A DNA stretch of 64,000 nucleotides from Petasospora fabianii. Lineage: Eukaryota > Ascomycota > Saccharomycetes > Phaffomycetales > Wickerhamomycetaceae. Below, piece after piece: positions 9,813 to 20,881 of this stretch; the first letter of the stretch is position 1, and every line of letters starts with the position of its first letter. Below the pieces are notes generated by a model. That model ran no database searches and had not been told where the DNA came from. It saw only the letters and a program-made list of their open reading frames with translations. The stretch is from positions 248,001-312,000 of the forward strand of contig CP048724.1 in NCBI GenBank assembly GCA_022641835.1, written 5' to 3'. The translations under genes were made by a program, and so were the position numbers.

Positions 9813-11500
9813 TCACTTCAGAAAGTGTTTAAATTGGCACGCCACTTCGTCACAAGATCCATTTACAAGCTCAAGAGGACATAATGTGTCATTGGAGCTT
9901 TCTGTTGTGGCATTCTTGTTAGTATACCCCAAAGATTTGTATGGGGTGAAGTGGGCTGCCTGGGCCTGCGAAAAAATAGTTGTTAGTAAAACAGTGTTCA
10001 TAGTTATCACTCTTGAGGGGGAATAATTACCTTGGGAATCTTATGAATAGTGTCCCCATATACAGCGGGTTCTGCCGTGTTCGGCGTAGTCATGGAAGAC
10101 TCCTGTTCTTTTGTAGTAGTACTTGTGGAAGCTCCAACCTCTTGTGACGATGTGTCATCTTCAATTTCGATCGGCTGCTCGACAGTGGATCCTAGCTCTT
10201 TTTGATCTGTTGGTTGTTGATCTGATTCCTGCTCGAACTGTATCACAGTCTTTAAGTTCTCTGTGGATTGCTTCTTAAGCTTCTTCTCCTTCATCTGTCT
10301 GATAAGCTTGTTACGCAATTCAACTCTCTTATGTTCAGATGCCAAGAGGCGAGCCTCCTCGGCTTCCAACAAAGCAAGTTGTTTCACGTAGTTTTGATAC
10401 TCGGACTCAAGTGCCTCGATAGCTTCATCCTCTTGAGTCAAAGTTTCAACATTCTCTTGAAGCTCCTCGACAAATGACTCCAGAGTGTGAATCATACTAT
10501 AAAGGTTTTCCATCTTCGCTTCGTTTTCCTTGATCTGCTTACCTGTCAGTTCAAGACTCAACTTGATCTCGCTTCTTCTCTGTGCACGGGAAGACTGCGT
10601 CCGTCCTAATGACTCAATTTTACTCTTCAACAATTCCATCTGTAATTTTATGTCATCCAGTGTCAACAGTCGATGACGTATTTCGTAGGAAAGTCTTCTC
10701 TTCTTCACTTTAAGATTCATTTCAGGGTCGTAATCGTCATTAGTAACATCCACTTCACCTAAAGGAACATTGATTTCACTAAGAGAAGGCGTCTCACTGC
10801 TTGTTCGGCTTCTCTTGTGTGATATTTCCACAAGCTCTGGGACATATGGGTCATCTTCAAACTCAATATCAGAGACTCTGTCTCCAGAGCTGGTCTTCTT
10901 CGCATTACCTGGTTTCTGGTTCTCCTCCTGCTCAGCTTCTACTTCCTTAACATTCTCAATATCCTCATGGTTTTCACTCTCATCTTCACTCTCGTCTGAA
11001 CTCTCCTCGTCAGATGATTCCAAGCTAATAACCAATTGGTTACACCACTCTGGCTTATCGTCAGTAGAGCGATAAAACTTGTTAGAATTGTATTGCCTCG
11101 ACTTGACGTATGTGTTGTTCACCAGCGGAACAGAATAACTTCGCTCTGGAACGATGGGATCAACGGGGGCTGTAGGTACGGGGAAGTTCCAACGGATGTA
11201 GCACTTCTCAAGGAAATCTCTCGAAACACCTGATGCTCTAACGATTGTATCAAATGAGTATCCCAGACTTCGAAGGTCTAATATGGCATCCTCTAACGAA
11301 GCTAGCATATCAGTGCCTTGTGTGACACTTTCATTCACAGTATTCAGTGCTGCTTGCGACATGACGGGGGAAGCTGTAGCAGACGCACTGCGGGAGGCTG
11401 TTCGCCGCTTCATGGAGGCAAGCACCGCTTGTCTCTTAGCCTCCAAGTCGGACATCTTGGTGGTGGTGGTGGTGGTGGTGGCAGTAGCCGTCTCTGACAT
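9813..11500 (-). CDS. Coiled-coil protein with C-terminal CCCH zinc finger (Red1/ZFC3H1 type), one intron
   Basis: Exon 1 runs from ATG 11500 to 10031. The intron is 10030-9966, with donor GTAATT, TACTAAC branch point and acceptor CGCAG. Exon 2 is 9965-9813, giving 540 residues in all. Without splicing the protein would end seven codons later and lack the finger. Seen: a Thr run near residues 8-14, an acidic Ser/Glu stretch (about 160-200), a long coiled coil (about 285-415) and a C-terminal finger in CPLELVNGSCDEVACQFKH with spacing C-x8-C-x4-C-x3-H. That spacing fits the putative zinc-finger family of S. pombe Red1 and human ZFC3H1, which link the nuclear exosome to RNAs marked for decay. 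A role in nuclear RNA surveillance is inferred from this one domain. Confidence 0.85.
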
Positions 11501-11891
11501 AACTCTTGATGGAGGTTTCCTGTCTCAACACAAACCGGGGCTCCGAGGGTATTCAATATGATGAGGGTATATATGGCGTGAACGTGTGAGATAAAGTCAA
11601 ATATGGCAGCAATAGCTATAAGTTAGTGTCCGGGTGAACAGTCTATCGGTCTTTTGTCGTGATGAGTTAAGGTGAAGGGATACTGAAGGAGAAAAGACTC
11701 TGTGCATTTGTTATTTTTCATCTCCATCGAAAAGGGCAGTGCTCATAACCTCCCTTCGCGTTGTTGTGGTGATTTGTAAACCGAACCCATAGTTTCAACA
11801 AATACTCAAACATGAGACAAAAGAAGCTTCATCTTCCTTCATTTCTTGTCGCTTGAGTCTAAAAAACACCAAGATAGTTGACATTGGGATA
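11501..11891. other. Divergent promoter region
   Basis: 391 bp between the zinc-finger gene and the dehydrogenase gene, read outward in both directions. No further gene or clear motif was seen. Confidence 0.5.
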
Positions 11892-13082
11892 ATGAAATTG
11901 TTGTTCTTCCATGCGTTCGTCACTCTGTGTCTATCGTCACTCTGCTGTGGCCTTATCATTCCGGGGATAAAAGATCTTCTACTCGACAATAACTGGGACA
12001 AACATCTTCCTATTAACAATATCATCTCTTGGTTTGTTACTCCAGAACTCTCGACAAAATCTGAACTTAACGTTTTCATCACAGGTGCTACTGGATACAT
12101 TGGTGGACAATTTCTACACGAGATTCTACACGATAAGAAGCACAACTTCAAGGTCAGGGCGTTAGTACGGACAGAGGAGAAGGCCCAAAAACTGTTTTAC
12201 AAGACAAATTATGAAGTCGATACAGTCATTGGAGACCTGGATTCCTTGGATCTACTCAGGGAGGAGGTTTCCAAGGCCGATATCGTGATCAATGCTGCTA
12301 CGAACAACCATCTTCCAAGCACCCAGGTTATGGATGAGGTGATCTCTACCAAGACTTCCACCACTATCCTCTTCCACATCGCTGGTGTCTCAGTACTGTC
12401 TACACACAATCAAAGTGACAAGTACGTCTGGTCCGACATCGCCGATAACAAAAGAATCAACGAACTCCCTGATGACAGACCGCATATCGGGATTGACCGG
12501 TTGGTGATGAACATGAAGAACAAGAATCCGGCATATGCAAGACCGATTGTGATCTCACCGGCTCTGATCTATGGAACAAGTCATGGGTACGATAATGTTC
12601 ATTCGGTACAAGTGCCATTACTAGTGAGAAAATCTATTGAGTTGGGTCAAGTCTTCATTATCGATGACGGTGAATACGATTGGAGTAATGTGCACATACA
12701 TGACCTCGGTGCAATGTTCCGCTTACTTCTACATAAGCTCATCCACAATAAGAACAGTGTCAAGACTGGAACTGAGGGCTATTATTTCGCAGAGACTGAC
12801 AACCATACATGGATCGATGTCAGTGTAAGGGCGTCGGAGCTGTTGTATGAGATGGATGCTGTAAACACCACAGCCATTGCCCATCTGACTGAAGAGGAGT
12901 CTGATAAGTTGTTTGGAACACCATTATCATCACTATACAATACCAATGCCTTGACAAAGGCTGATCTGGCACGTTCCTACGGGTGGGAACCATCTCATCA
13001 GGGAGAGTTTTGGCAGAGTATCGAAGTCACTGTTGCTGATGAGCTCCATCCAGGCGATAATTTTTTAATATATTTAACATAA
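11892..13082 (+). CDS. Extended short-chain dehydrogenase/epimerase-like protein with signal peptide
   Basis: The frame is open from a TTG at 11853, but the first ATG is 11892, giving 396 residues. The product begins MKLLFFHAFVTLCLSSLCCG, a good signal peptide, followed by about 40 residues and then a Rossmann fold with FITGATGYIGGQF (GxxGxxG). The rest resembles atypical extended SDRs of fungi similar to S. cerevisiae YLL056C, including VISPALIYG and a motif around YDWSNVHIHDLG. A classical YxxxK pair in the usual place is not obvious, so substrate and chemistry are unknown. Such enzymes are normally cytosolic and start right at the nucleotide-binding loop, so the secretory leader is unusual. 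No ER-retention signal was noticed at the C-terminus. Confidence 0.85.
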   Translation: MKLLFFHAFVTLCLSSLCCGLIIPGIKDLLLDNNWDKHLPINNIISWFVTPELSTKSELNVFITGATGYIGGQFLHEILHDKKHNFKVRALVRTEEKAQKLFYKTNYEVDTVIGDLDSLDLLREEVSKADIVINAATNNHLPSTQVMDEVISTKTSTTILFHIAGVSVLSTHNQSDKYVWSDIADNKRINELPDDRPHIGIDRLVMNMKNKNPAYARPIVISPALIYGTSHGYDNVHSVQVPLLVRKSIELGQVFIIDDGEYDWSNVHIHDLGAMFRLLLHKLIHNKNSVKTGTEGYYFAETDNHTWIDVSVRASELLYEMDAVNTTAIAHLTEEESDKLFGTPLSSLYNTNALTKADLARSYGWEPSHQGEFWQSIEVTVADELHPGDNFLIYLT

Positions 13083-13334
13083 TATCCTCATAACAGCACC
13101 AGACACTCCTATAATATCCCATTAATCAAAGATTAAACCTCATTATTCCTTGCCGCATTGTAGAGATCTTGTGCTCCCCGCGATCCAATCTGGTTGATGG
13201 CCCGGAAAAGCGAAAGGGTCCACACCACACACAATGAAACCACATGCCACTACACCGACATGTAACACGCCACAATTGTCTCACGCTCCTTTTGACACTG
13301 TCGCTCCTTCCTTCAGACACCCTCGTTTAGGATA

Positions 13335-15447
13335 ATGTCACAGAGTGAGACTCCAATTCCTAGGGCTAGCGGTCACTCGCGGACCCGTTCGCTTGCCTCG
13401 GTGTTCTCCACCTCGCCGAAGAAGAAGGATAACTCGGGCAAAATCAGACACAGCATTGACAGACCAGTTGTGACCACACCAGCGTAAGTATACTCTCGTT
13501 TGTTTGATACAGTATAGTTGGATACTAACATTCATATGAAGTGCCGATGAGCAGCGTTTTGGAAGCGCAATTGGTAACAGAACGGCAACGTTGCCTCAGT
13601 ATAAGGATCTCGGCCCACCTGATATCGTCCACATCACACACTACAACAGTCAGAAAAAGAAGGAAGAAGGACAGTATCATTATATCACAGGTATAGATGT
13701 CTCGTCCACTGCTGCACCAATGGCTTATTTGTCGATGTTGACATTGAACGAGACCAACGTGTCGTTGAGACATCCAATCATCTACACGTACTGCACATAC
13801 AACAGTTTCAGCAGATGTGATGTCAGAATTAGAACTGAGTACCCAACTGAGTCGCAGGGAAGCTATCAATTACAACTTTTACCATCTGACAGACGTAACA
13901 AGACACTATCCGAAGTATCTCCACAGATTTGGGATGAGTTATACGTTAGTGGAATGGTGAGATCGTTGATCACAGGGGTGGACATTGAACGCAAGTCACC
14001 AATGTTGGTTGAGAAGGTGCCCTGCCAAAATGTTTCACAGTCCAAGTATGCCATTTCAATGCTCATCAGATTCCTCGATAGAGGTGCTCAACTCGGTGCG
14101 TCGGACAAAGTGAACAAACCATCTATTCAGGAGAACTACTTGATTGATGCATTGATGATCCTAACTGAGTTCACGGGCCTACATGGCTATGCTATTGAAG
14201 AGTTGAAGAAATCAGGAAGATCTGATATGGATCTGATCATTATCAAACTACTCTTTGCCAGTAATCAGGAGATTGAAGCTGTCCGTTATATGCATTCTGC
14301 ATTGAAGTCCAATCCTAGAGATGCACTTTTGTTGATTGAACAAACCAAATTCTTGATTAAGAAGGGAGAGACCGAATTGGCTCTTAAGACAGCACTCAGG
14401 GCTGTCCGTACTGCTCCTTTGAGTTCTGATGCTTGGTCACAATTGACTTTGGCGCATATCCTTAAAGGTGACCTCAAGTCCGCATTGATCTCCTTGAACT
14501 CGATACCAATGTATGGTATCCGGCCAAAGGATTTCTGCTCACCAGGTTTGAAAGATGAGTTAAGATATCCGGAACCGATTGAAGGTAAAGTCAAGAGCGT
14601 TTGGGAAGATTTAATTCAGGTATGGGGTCCTCGTGCTGATAATCTGATTGAATTTTGTCCAAAACATGAAGTCCAAGCTGTGGATCCAGCCTTGTTGAGA
14701 ATCAATAGACAAAAATTGAAAGGTACACACGCTGAAGCATATGAATTGCTTATCATTATGATCAATCAGGCCGGATGGGATGGCTTGTTGAAAGCTAGAT
14801 CGGAAGTGTTCCTTATGGCTGAAGAGTTCGAAAACATGTCGACGACATCATTAGCTGAAAATGGTGATGCATTTGGTGTGACCAAGAAGAGACAATGTGA
14901 GAGATGGTTAGATGATTTGTTCTTGGTATTGTATGAAGATTTAAGAGTTGTCTTGATTGTGGAGAACGAGTTACAGAACCAAAGACAACTCAAGCATAGT
15001 GCACTCGAATGGGAGTTAATTGGTCTTACTGGTCTGAGAACACATCATTTTAAGAATGCAGTTGCCGCTCTGAGAACTGCATTGAATGTCAGATTCGATA
15101 TCATTTCCGCTAGATCATTAATCCAAATCTGGGAGCTTCGTTACCTGAACAAGGACGCAAGTATCACGCAATCTCTCATGAACAATGGAAGCATTGACAT
15201 GTCGCTGGACGTTGTCTTGGATGTGATAATGAAGGTTATTGCTTATAACATTCGCTTCTATAACGAGTTTAGCCTGGACGTGGTACTATTCCTTAAGAGA
15301 TTCTTCGCCATGTACGACTCAGAACTGGTGCAGAACAAGATCCAAGTACAGTTCGAGAACGATAATAACGACTACAAAAACTCTGGTGTGATTCCACCAT
15401 TCGACAAGATGGTGGCACTGATCCACACTTTCAACCCAGACCTGTAA
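13335..15447 (+). CDS. BCH1: ChAP-family exomer cargo adaptor, one intron
   Basis: Exomer components Bch1, Bud7, Chs6 and Bch2 carry chitin synthase Chs3 and other cargo from the trans-Golgi to the plasma membrane. Exon 1 (13335-13483) encodes MSQSETPIPRASGHSRTRSL and onward. The intron is 13484-13541 (GTAAGT, TACTAAC at 13523-13529, acceptor AAG). Exon 2 (13542-15447) continues in frame, giving 684 residues; S. cerevisiae members have about 720-765. The hallmark YKDLGPPDIVHITHYNSQ followed by YHYITGIDVSSTAAP is the ChAP N-terminal core, and tetratricopeptide-like helices fill the remainder. The protein ends AlaLeuIleHisThrPheAsnProAspLeu, resembling Bch1/Bud7 ends. Which of the four yeast paralogues it matches best was not decided; Bch1/Bud7 is the likeliest pair. 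Confidence 0.92.
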
Positions 15448-16209
15448 ACAAGACAATAAAAAGAACATGGGGAGGTATAAATGAATCTCAACTCATCCTG
15501 TAGAAACAATGGACCCAACCAGACAGCGCGCGAACCCAGGGCTTGTAACCGCTGGTACGCGCCACATGGAAAAAAGTGGGCGAGTCAGCAGTCGACCAAA
15601 CAATTCGAGAAGTCGCAAATTTGGGGGGGGGGAAGCACAGCGGAAGAAACTAGGTCTAAGAAACATACCAAGGCCGCCCAGAGCATAAGTTGTCTCCCGG
15701 ACCTGTTAGAGCCTTAAACAAAAGTCTCACAGAGCAAAACATTTGCCGCTTTCCGCGCGCCACTTGCCGCCCAGTTACAGCAACCCGCCCGTCGCATCAC
15801 TCAAAGGCACCAACTCCACCCACTACGCCCGCTTCGGCCGACACTCTCAAAGTAATTAGGTTGTTGACGTGTGGTATTTTCATCATATTGGGCCCATTGC
15901 ATTCAGTATCCGTTAGATCTTCCTGGTTTTGAAGTCTTGGTCATTGTGGTTTACCGCTCATACTGCCTTGTACCTACCCCGCTGATCATCGAACTCAGTG
16001 AGAGCTTTGCCTCCAAGAACTGAGATCCCCACCCGCCTCCAGTGCTTTGCCACCTTCAAGGACATCACCACTACGTGCACTGCATAAGGGTCCAAGGGAA
16101 TCATTGCAGAAACACGTTCCACAGTTTGCAGCCACAAGCCTTTCTTTGAGAGCCATTTGCCCATCGAGCATCACCAAGGACATTGCACACGACACCTCAT
16201 CACATTACA
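15448..16209. other. Intergenic region, promoter of the SAP gene
   Basis: 762 bp. It contains a run of nine G near 15622 and a GGTACGCGCCACA 13-mer near 15555 that recurs near 21853. Several short open frames look non-coding. Confidence 0.5.
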
Positions 16210-19074
16210 ATGTCTGGCTCATTCTGGAGGTTTGGCAACGGTTACAATGAGGTCTCCTCATTGAATGCGTTGCTGGAGAATGCCTTTGTTCCCACACTCA
16301 ACAGACAAAGGACAGCGTCCACCTCAACATCATCGTCGGAAAGTACAGACTCTGAAGATGATAACACGCATGGTGAGAACCCAGATGAGACAATAGAAGA
16401 GGAAGAGAATGACTTCACACCGAACTTAGATATCCTGGGTCAGCTGTTGGATGAGCAGGATATTCTTGATGAATTAGCTACTTCCAACTTGAAGCTTATT
16501 GAATTTTTAAGGCATAGAGAAGTCCTAGAGGAGCTCATCAAATATATCGTTACGAATGAGAACGATAACACGGAAGAGGAGCCCCTACATCCAGAAGAGG
16601 CGAAAAAGGAAGAAGAAACTGAAGCAAAGTCTGAGACATCATCCGACGACAAGAGCTCTACAACATCTAGCTCGGATTCTGAGGACATGAGCAATCTTGA
16701 CCAACCAGAGACACCGCAGGAGACACATGCCAGAAGAGCGCAAGTTGCTGCTGAGATTCTGAGTTCGGATTCTTGGTCCCTCACTGACTCGTTCATGGAT
16801 AACCATGACCTTCTGGATAAGCTTTGGTGCGTTCTCGATAATGAATCATTATCCATGGTACTGTCCACCTACTTTATGAAGATCAACGAACACTTATTAG
16901 ACCTGAAGATTGACGAGATGCTCAACTTTTTGCTCAATCAAAACAACTTGGTTGACAGATTCATCAGACACATTGACAACCCACCACTCATGGACTTCCT
17001 TCTGAAAGTTATTAGCACGGATAAACCTGATGCAAGCACTGGTATCATTGAGTGTTTGAAAGACCAAGGTTTGATTCCTAAACTCGTTGACTTCCTGCAT
17101 CCAGATGTCAACCCAAGCATACAGTCTGCCGCTGGAGATTTCATAAAGGCATTCGTAACGATCAGTGCGAACTCTAATGCTGATAACTCCACAATTGGTC
17201 CTAACGAGCTCACCAGAGAGTTGGTGTCTGAACCAATAATGGAGAAGTTGTGTGGCTTGATGCTTAATGGAGGAACAAGTTTGGCTAATGGTGTCGGTAT
17301 CATCATTGAAATCATCAGAAAGAACAACTCTGACTACGATTTCGTCCCAGTATTATTCATCACTATCGAATCACATCCACCAACGTCTAGAGACTCCATC
17401 TATCTTGGTCATTTGATCAAGGTGTTCTCCAGAAACATTCCAAAATTCGCAAAGATGCTTGGTGATACCAAACTTGCAGACTTGGACACTCCGTTCGGAT
17501 CCATTGAGCCACTTGGATTTGAGAGATTTAAGATTTGTGAGCTCATCGCCGAGCTGTTGCACTGTTCTAACATGGCCCTGTTGAACGATGTATCTGGTGA
17601 GGAGATCGTTCGTGAGAGAGACATTGAGAGAGAACGTGTCATTGCATTGGAGAAACAGCAGAGGGACGAGGAATTTGATACTGATGCTGCTATGTCTAGA
17701 GACGTCAGCGGACTCGCTTTAGAAGCTGAGGATGAGAAGGAGAGTGATGAAACTGATTGGGAGATGAAGGCTGATAAAAAGACTGAAGATTCTGAAGGGT
17801 CTGAAGATACAGATACCAATGAAAAACAGTTGAATGAATTCATCTCTGAAAATGCCGAAGATGCATCTGAGGAACAATCGACACCCGCAGAATTCCCTGA
17901 AGAAACCAAGAAGACAGGCACCCTTGAATCTGAGCCAGACTCCGATGGTGATGGTGAGACACTAGAGATCCAGTATGATGAAAATGAAGCAATCCTTCGT
18001 AAGGATCCAGTTGTTGGTGATCTTTTGAAAATTGCACTTGCTGACAACGGTGTTATTTTGATGATTCTGAAGATGTTCTTCCGTTTCCCATGGAACAACT
18101 TCTTGCACAATGTTGTCTTTGATATCGTGCAGCAGATCTTGAATGGATCTATGAAGATTGGATACAACAAGTATTTGTCTATCGACTTGTTTGGCCGTGG
18201 TCAGATCACCAAGCTTATCATTGAAGGACAGGAGAAGTGCGAATCGTATGAGGAGGAGAATGGTTTGAGACTTGGTTACATGGGTCATTTAACCCTCATC
18301 GCTGAAGAGGTTGTTAAATTCACTGCGCTCTTCCAACCAAGCACTATCCATCAGCTTGTTCTTGATGCAGTCTCTACTTCAGAGTGGACACTGTATGTTA
18401 CCAAGACTTTGGTCGAGACCAGAGAGAAGTATAATGCCCTTCTCGGTGGCGAGGAAGCTAAAGATGAAGATGATGACGATGATGATGATGAAGAGAAGAC
18501 CGGTTTGGCTCTCGATCCAAATGTTGATCATGACATCATTGGATCTGGGGCTGATTTGGGCCATGATAACGATGATGATGACGATGAACACCGTGATGGG
18601 GATGAAGATGAAGGTGATCAATTCTCCCGTTATATCTCACAACAGATGACAAACGACCTTCCAGATAAGTTCGGGTCTTCCGATGAGGATGACGATGAGG
18701 ATGATGTCAACTTCCATGGTCATCAAATTTACTCCGGTAGCGACTACTTCCAAGTTGACGATGATGATGATTACGTTGATCCAAATGATGATGGCCAGTC
18801 CTATACCAAGAAGGATCACCCATTCTACCATGACATGGTCTCTCCAACATCAGAGAAGCCACCGTTTGACGATGATGAAGATGAGTCCTCGAGCGATGAG
18901 GATGATATCGATGCCGATCGGGATGTCAGTAGCGGAACTGGTCTCACCAGAACCAAGAGCAAGGGTGAACTGAACTGGGATGACGACGAGCAGAACCGTC
19001 TTATCAATATGGCTAGCTACATCAAGACTCACACAAAGTCTCCTTCCTCTTCCAATGACGCTGACAAGCAATAA
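16210..19074 (+). CDS. SIT4 phosphatase-associated protein (SAP family)
   Basis: Sap proteins (Sap4, Sap155, Sap185, Sap190 in S. cerevisiae; PP6 regulatory subunits in animals) bind the Sit4 phosphatase and help control G1 progression and TOR-dependent signalling. The chosen ATG at 16210 gives MSGSFWRFGNGYNEVSSLN, the classic SAP N-terminus; the frame is open 27 bases further upstream without need. 954 residues. A Ser/Glu-rich insert (about 35-175) precedes helical repeats typical of the family (about 185-485), a second acidic insert (about 495-610), more helices (about 615-745) and a very acidic tail with Asp runs (after about 760). The single copy here may stand for all four S. cerevisiae paralogues. 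Confidence 0.94.
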   Translation: MSGSFWRFGNGYNEVSSLNALLENAFVPTLNRQRTASTSTSSSESTDSEDDNTHGENPDETIEEEENDFTPNLDILGQLLDEQDILDELATSNLKLIEFLRHREVLEELIKYIVTNENDNTEEEPLHPEEAKKEEETEAKSETSSDDKSSTTSSSDSEDMSNLDQPETPQETHARRAQVAAEILSSDSWSLTDSFMDNHDLLDKLWCVLDNESLSMVLSTYFMKINEHLLDLKIDEMLNFLLNQNNLVDRFIRHIDNPPLMDFLLKVISTDKPDASTGIIECLKDQGLIPKLVDFLHPDVNPSIQSAAGDFIKAFVTISANSNADNSTIGPNELTRELVSEPIMEKLCGLMLNGGTSLANGVGIIIEIIRKNNSDYDFVPVLFITIESHPPTSRDSIYLGHLIKVFSRNIPKFAKMLGDTKLADLDTPFGSIEPLGFERFKICELIAELLHCSNMALLNDVSGEEIVRERDIERERVIALEKQQRDEEFDTDAAMSRDVSGLALEAEDEKESDETDWEMKADKKTEDSEGSEDTDTNEKQLNEFISENAEDASEEQSTPAEFPEETKKTGTLESEPDSDGDGETLEIQYDENEAILRKDPVVGDLLKIALADNGVILMILKMFFRFPWNNFLHNVVFDIVQQILNGSMKIGYNKYLSIDLFGRGQITKLIIEGQEKCESYEEENGLRLGYMGHLTLIAEEVVKFTALFQPSTIHQLVLDAVSTSEWTLYVTKTLVETREKYNALLGGEEAKDEDDDDDDDEEKTGLALDPNVDHDIIGSGADLGHDNDDDDDEHRDGDEDEGDQFSRYISQQMTNDLPDKFGSSDEDDDEDDVNFHGHQIYSGSDYFQVDDDDDYVDPNDDGQSYTKKDHPFYHDMVSPTSEKPPFDDDEDESSSDEDDIDADRDVSSGTGLTRTKSKGELNWDDDEQNRLINMASYIKTHTKSPSSSNDADKQ

Positions 19075-19387
19075 TGAGTGATGATTGAAAGTTCAATTTT
19101 ACGTCTTACGCTGCTCTTTCACGGTTTGGGTTTGGGCTTGATGCGTTTCCACCTATGTTCAACGCAGACACTAATATCTTACAAATAGACCAGACCATTG
19201 TTATATGTTTTAATTTCTGCATTCATACATGTATATGCTCCGTAGGATTGTAACCCACGGCTCATCTCGCGCCCAACAAAAGCGCGTCCTTGAAAAGAAA
19301 ACATGCCGAGTCTTCTAAAAGACAATCACTATATACTCCTTGCTCATCGACGCCCATTAGGAGACTATTGCTTAAACGCTAAGCACA
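19075..19387. other. Intergenic region between SAP and PHS1
   Basis: 313 bp holding the SAP 3' end and PHS1 promoter. Nothing else was recognised. Confidence 0.4.
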
Positions 19388-20077
19388 ATGGCTCAATCAC
19401 AGACACCTGAGCAAGCGAAGCCCGTCGCAAGGGCCGATAGACCGGCAACCAAGAAAATGCTTGCCAGATACAACAATACGTCCGCACTGTTGTGGAGTAT
19501 CATCTTCTTCAACACCATATTCATGTCACTTCTAATGGGCCAGCCAAAGCTGTTTGCCTCCACCCACAGAATTGTCATCATCATTCAGACCGGTGCCCTT
19601 TATGAGGTGTACAATTCCATTGTCGGTAACGTTAGATCGCCGGTCATCACCACCGCAATGCAAGTCGCTTCCAGACTTGTGGTTGTCTGGGGTATCTTCG
19701 CCCTCTTACCAAACTCTCCGGCCAACTTCCACTGGGCCTACATCACACTGTGCGTTGCATGGTCTGTCACTGAGGTTGTCAGATACTTCTACTACGCTCA
19801 GAGCATTGTCACAAACGGTAATCCACCAAAATACCTTACGCTATTGAGATACAACTTGTTCTTCGTGTTGTACCCAATGGGTGTTGGTTCAGAGTTGGCT
19901 ATTATCTTCATGTCTCTCGGTGAGGCTGCTTCTCAGGTTGGTGTCTGGTATCAGTACGGTTTGATCTTTGTCATGTTGACATACATTCCGGGCTTCCCAG
20001 TACTCTTTGGCCATATGTTGAAGCAGAGAAAGAAGGTTATGAAGTCTCTCAAGGCGGATGCCAAGAAGCAGAAGTAA
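19388..20077 (+). CDS. PHS1: 3-hydroxyacyl-CoA dehydratase
   Basis: Phs1 performs the dehydration step of very-long-chain fatty acid elongation in the ER membrane, feeding sphingolipid synthesis. 229 residues from ATG 19388, against about 217 in S. cerevisiae. Six hydrophobic spans are visible. The family's catalytic pair is present in VLYPMGVGSEL as Tyr162 and Glu169, seven residues apart as in the yeast enzyme. The C-terminus is lysine-rich (LKADAKKQK), and its KKQK ending fits a dilysine-like ER-retrieval signal. It is followed at 270 bp by MRPL49 on the same strand. Confidence 0.95.
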   Translation: MAQSQTPEQAKPVARADRPATKKMLARYNNTSALLWSIIFFNTIFMSLLMGQPKLFASTHRIVIIIQTGALYEVYNSIVGNVRSPVITTAMQVASRLVVVWGIFALLPNSPANFHWAYITLCVAWSVTEVVRYFYYAQSIVTNGNPPKYLTLLRYNLFFVLYPMGVGSELAIIFMSLGEAASQVGVWYQYGLIFVMLTYIPGFPVLFGHMLKQRKKVMKSLKADAKKQK

Positions 20078-20347
20078 GCGATAGCTAATGAAAAACACAT
20101 GTAATTCATGACGCAAACTAGATAAACTACGGTGATATCTGGAAATAATGCTGTAGATCAGTCAAGTTGGCCCCTCTCTCATCAACACTGCCAAATCCGG
20201 ATGATTGCCTAATTGGGACATTTTCGTTAAAGCGCCCGTCTGGAAAAAAAAGAAGCTCAAACCACGAACATCAATCCTTAAACAACAGTTTTTACTTTCT
20301 CTCTAGATCTTCTCTCACACAGCTTAGGCTAATACCAAAGAGCAATA

Positions 20348-20881
20348 ATGTTTTCTCGTACACTGGGAAGAATCTCCCTTGCACAGGTGAGCAGACCACT
20401 CGTGGCTCTCCCAAGACTCGCCATCGCATCGACGCTACCACGTTCATTCACAACCTCCACCATCAATTTCAACCAGACCACACAGACACAGGCTGCCTCT
20501 GCCCCAGTCACATCACAAATCACACAAGATCTCACACCTCTCAAGCTCGAAGGTGATCTCTATGCCGTCGTCAGAGTTCACAGCAACCCATTCCTCGTGA
20601 CTGTTGGTGACAAGATGGTTCTTCCATTCAACTTGAAGACTGCCCAGGTTGGTGATGTCCTCAATTTCCACGATGTTACCACCATTGGTAGTCGTAACTA
20701 CACACTTACAGACTCACCTATTGATCCAGCTGTCTATACCATCAAGGGTGTTGTGCTTGAGAAGACAAAGCTTCCAATGAGAGTTAGAGAAATCACCAAG
20801 AGAAGACAGAGAAAAGTTAGACATGCTATCTCCAAGCCTGAAAGAACGATAGTAAGAGTCACTGAGATATCTCTCAAATAA
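20348..20881 (+). CDS. MRPL49: Mitochondrial ribosomal protein bL21m
   Basis: 177 residues from ATG 20348. The first 40 residues are rich in Arg, Ser, Leu and Thr with no acids (MFSRTLGRISLAQVSRPLVA), a mitochondrial presequence. The L21 fold follows, with YAVVRVHSNPFLVTVGDKM, the loop VGDVLNFHDVTTIGSRNYTL and a basic RNA-binding C-terminus KRRQRKVRHAISK. It belongs to the large subunit of the mitochondrial ribosome. Length and motifs agree with S. cerevisiae Mrpl49 (161 residues). Confidence 0.94.
   Translation: MFSRTLGRISLAQVSRPLVALPRLAIASTLPRSFTTSTINFNQTTQTQAASAPVTSQITQDLTPLKLEGDLYAVVRVHSNPFLVTVGDKMVLPFNLKTAQVGDVLNFHDVTTIGSRNYTLTDSPIDPAVYTIKGVVLEKTKLPMRVREITKRRQRKVRHAISKPERTIVRVTEISLK

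Noticed and set aside
13591-13593. TTG as start of the ChAP protein
   Set aside because: An upstream exon with ATG, a good donor, branch point and acceptor restores a normal N-terminus, so 13335 is the start.
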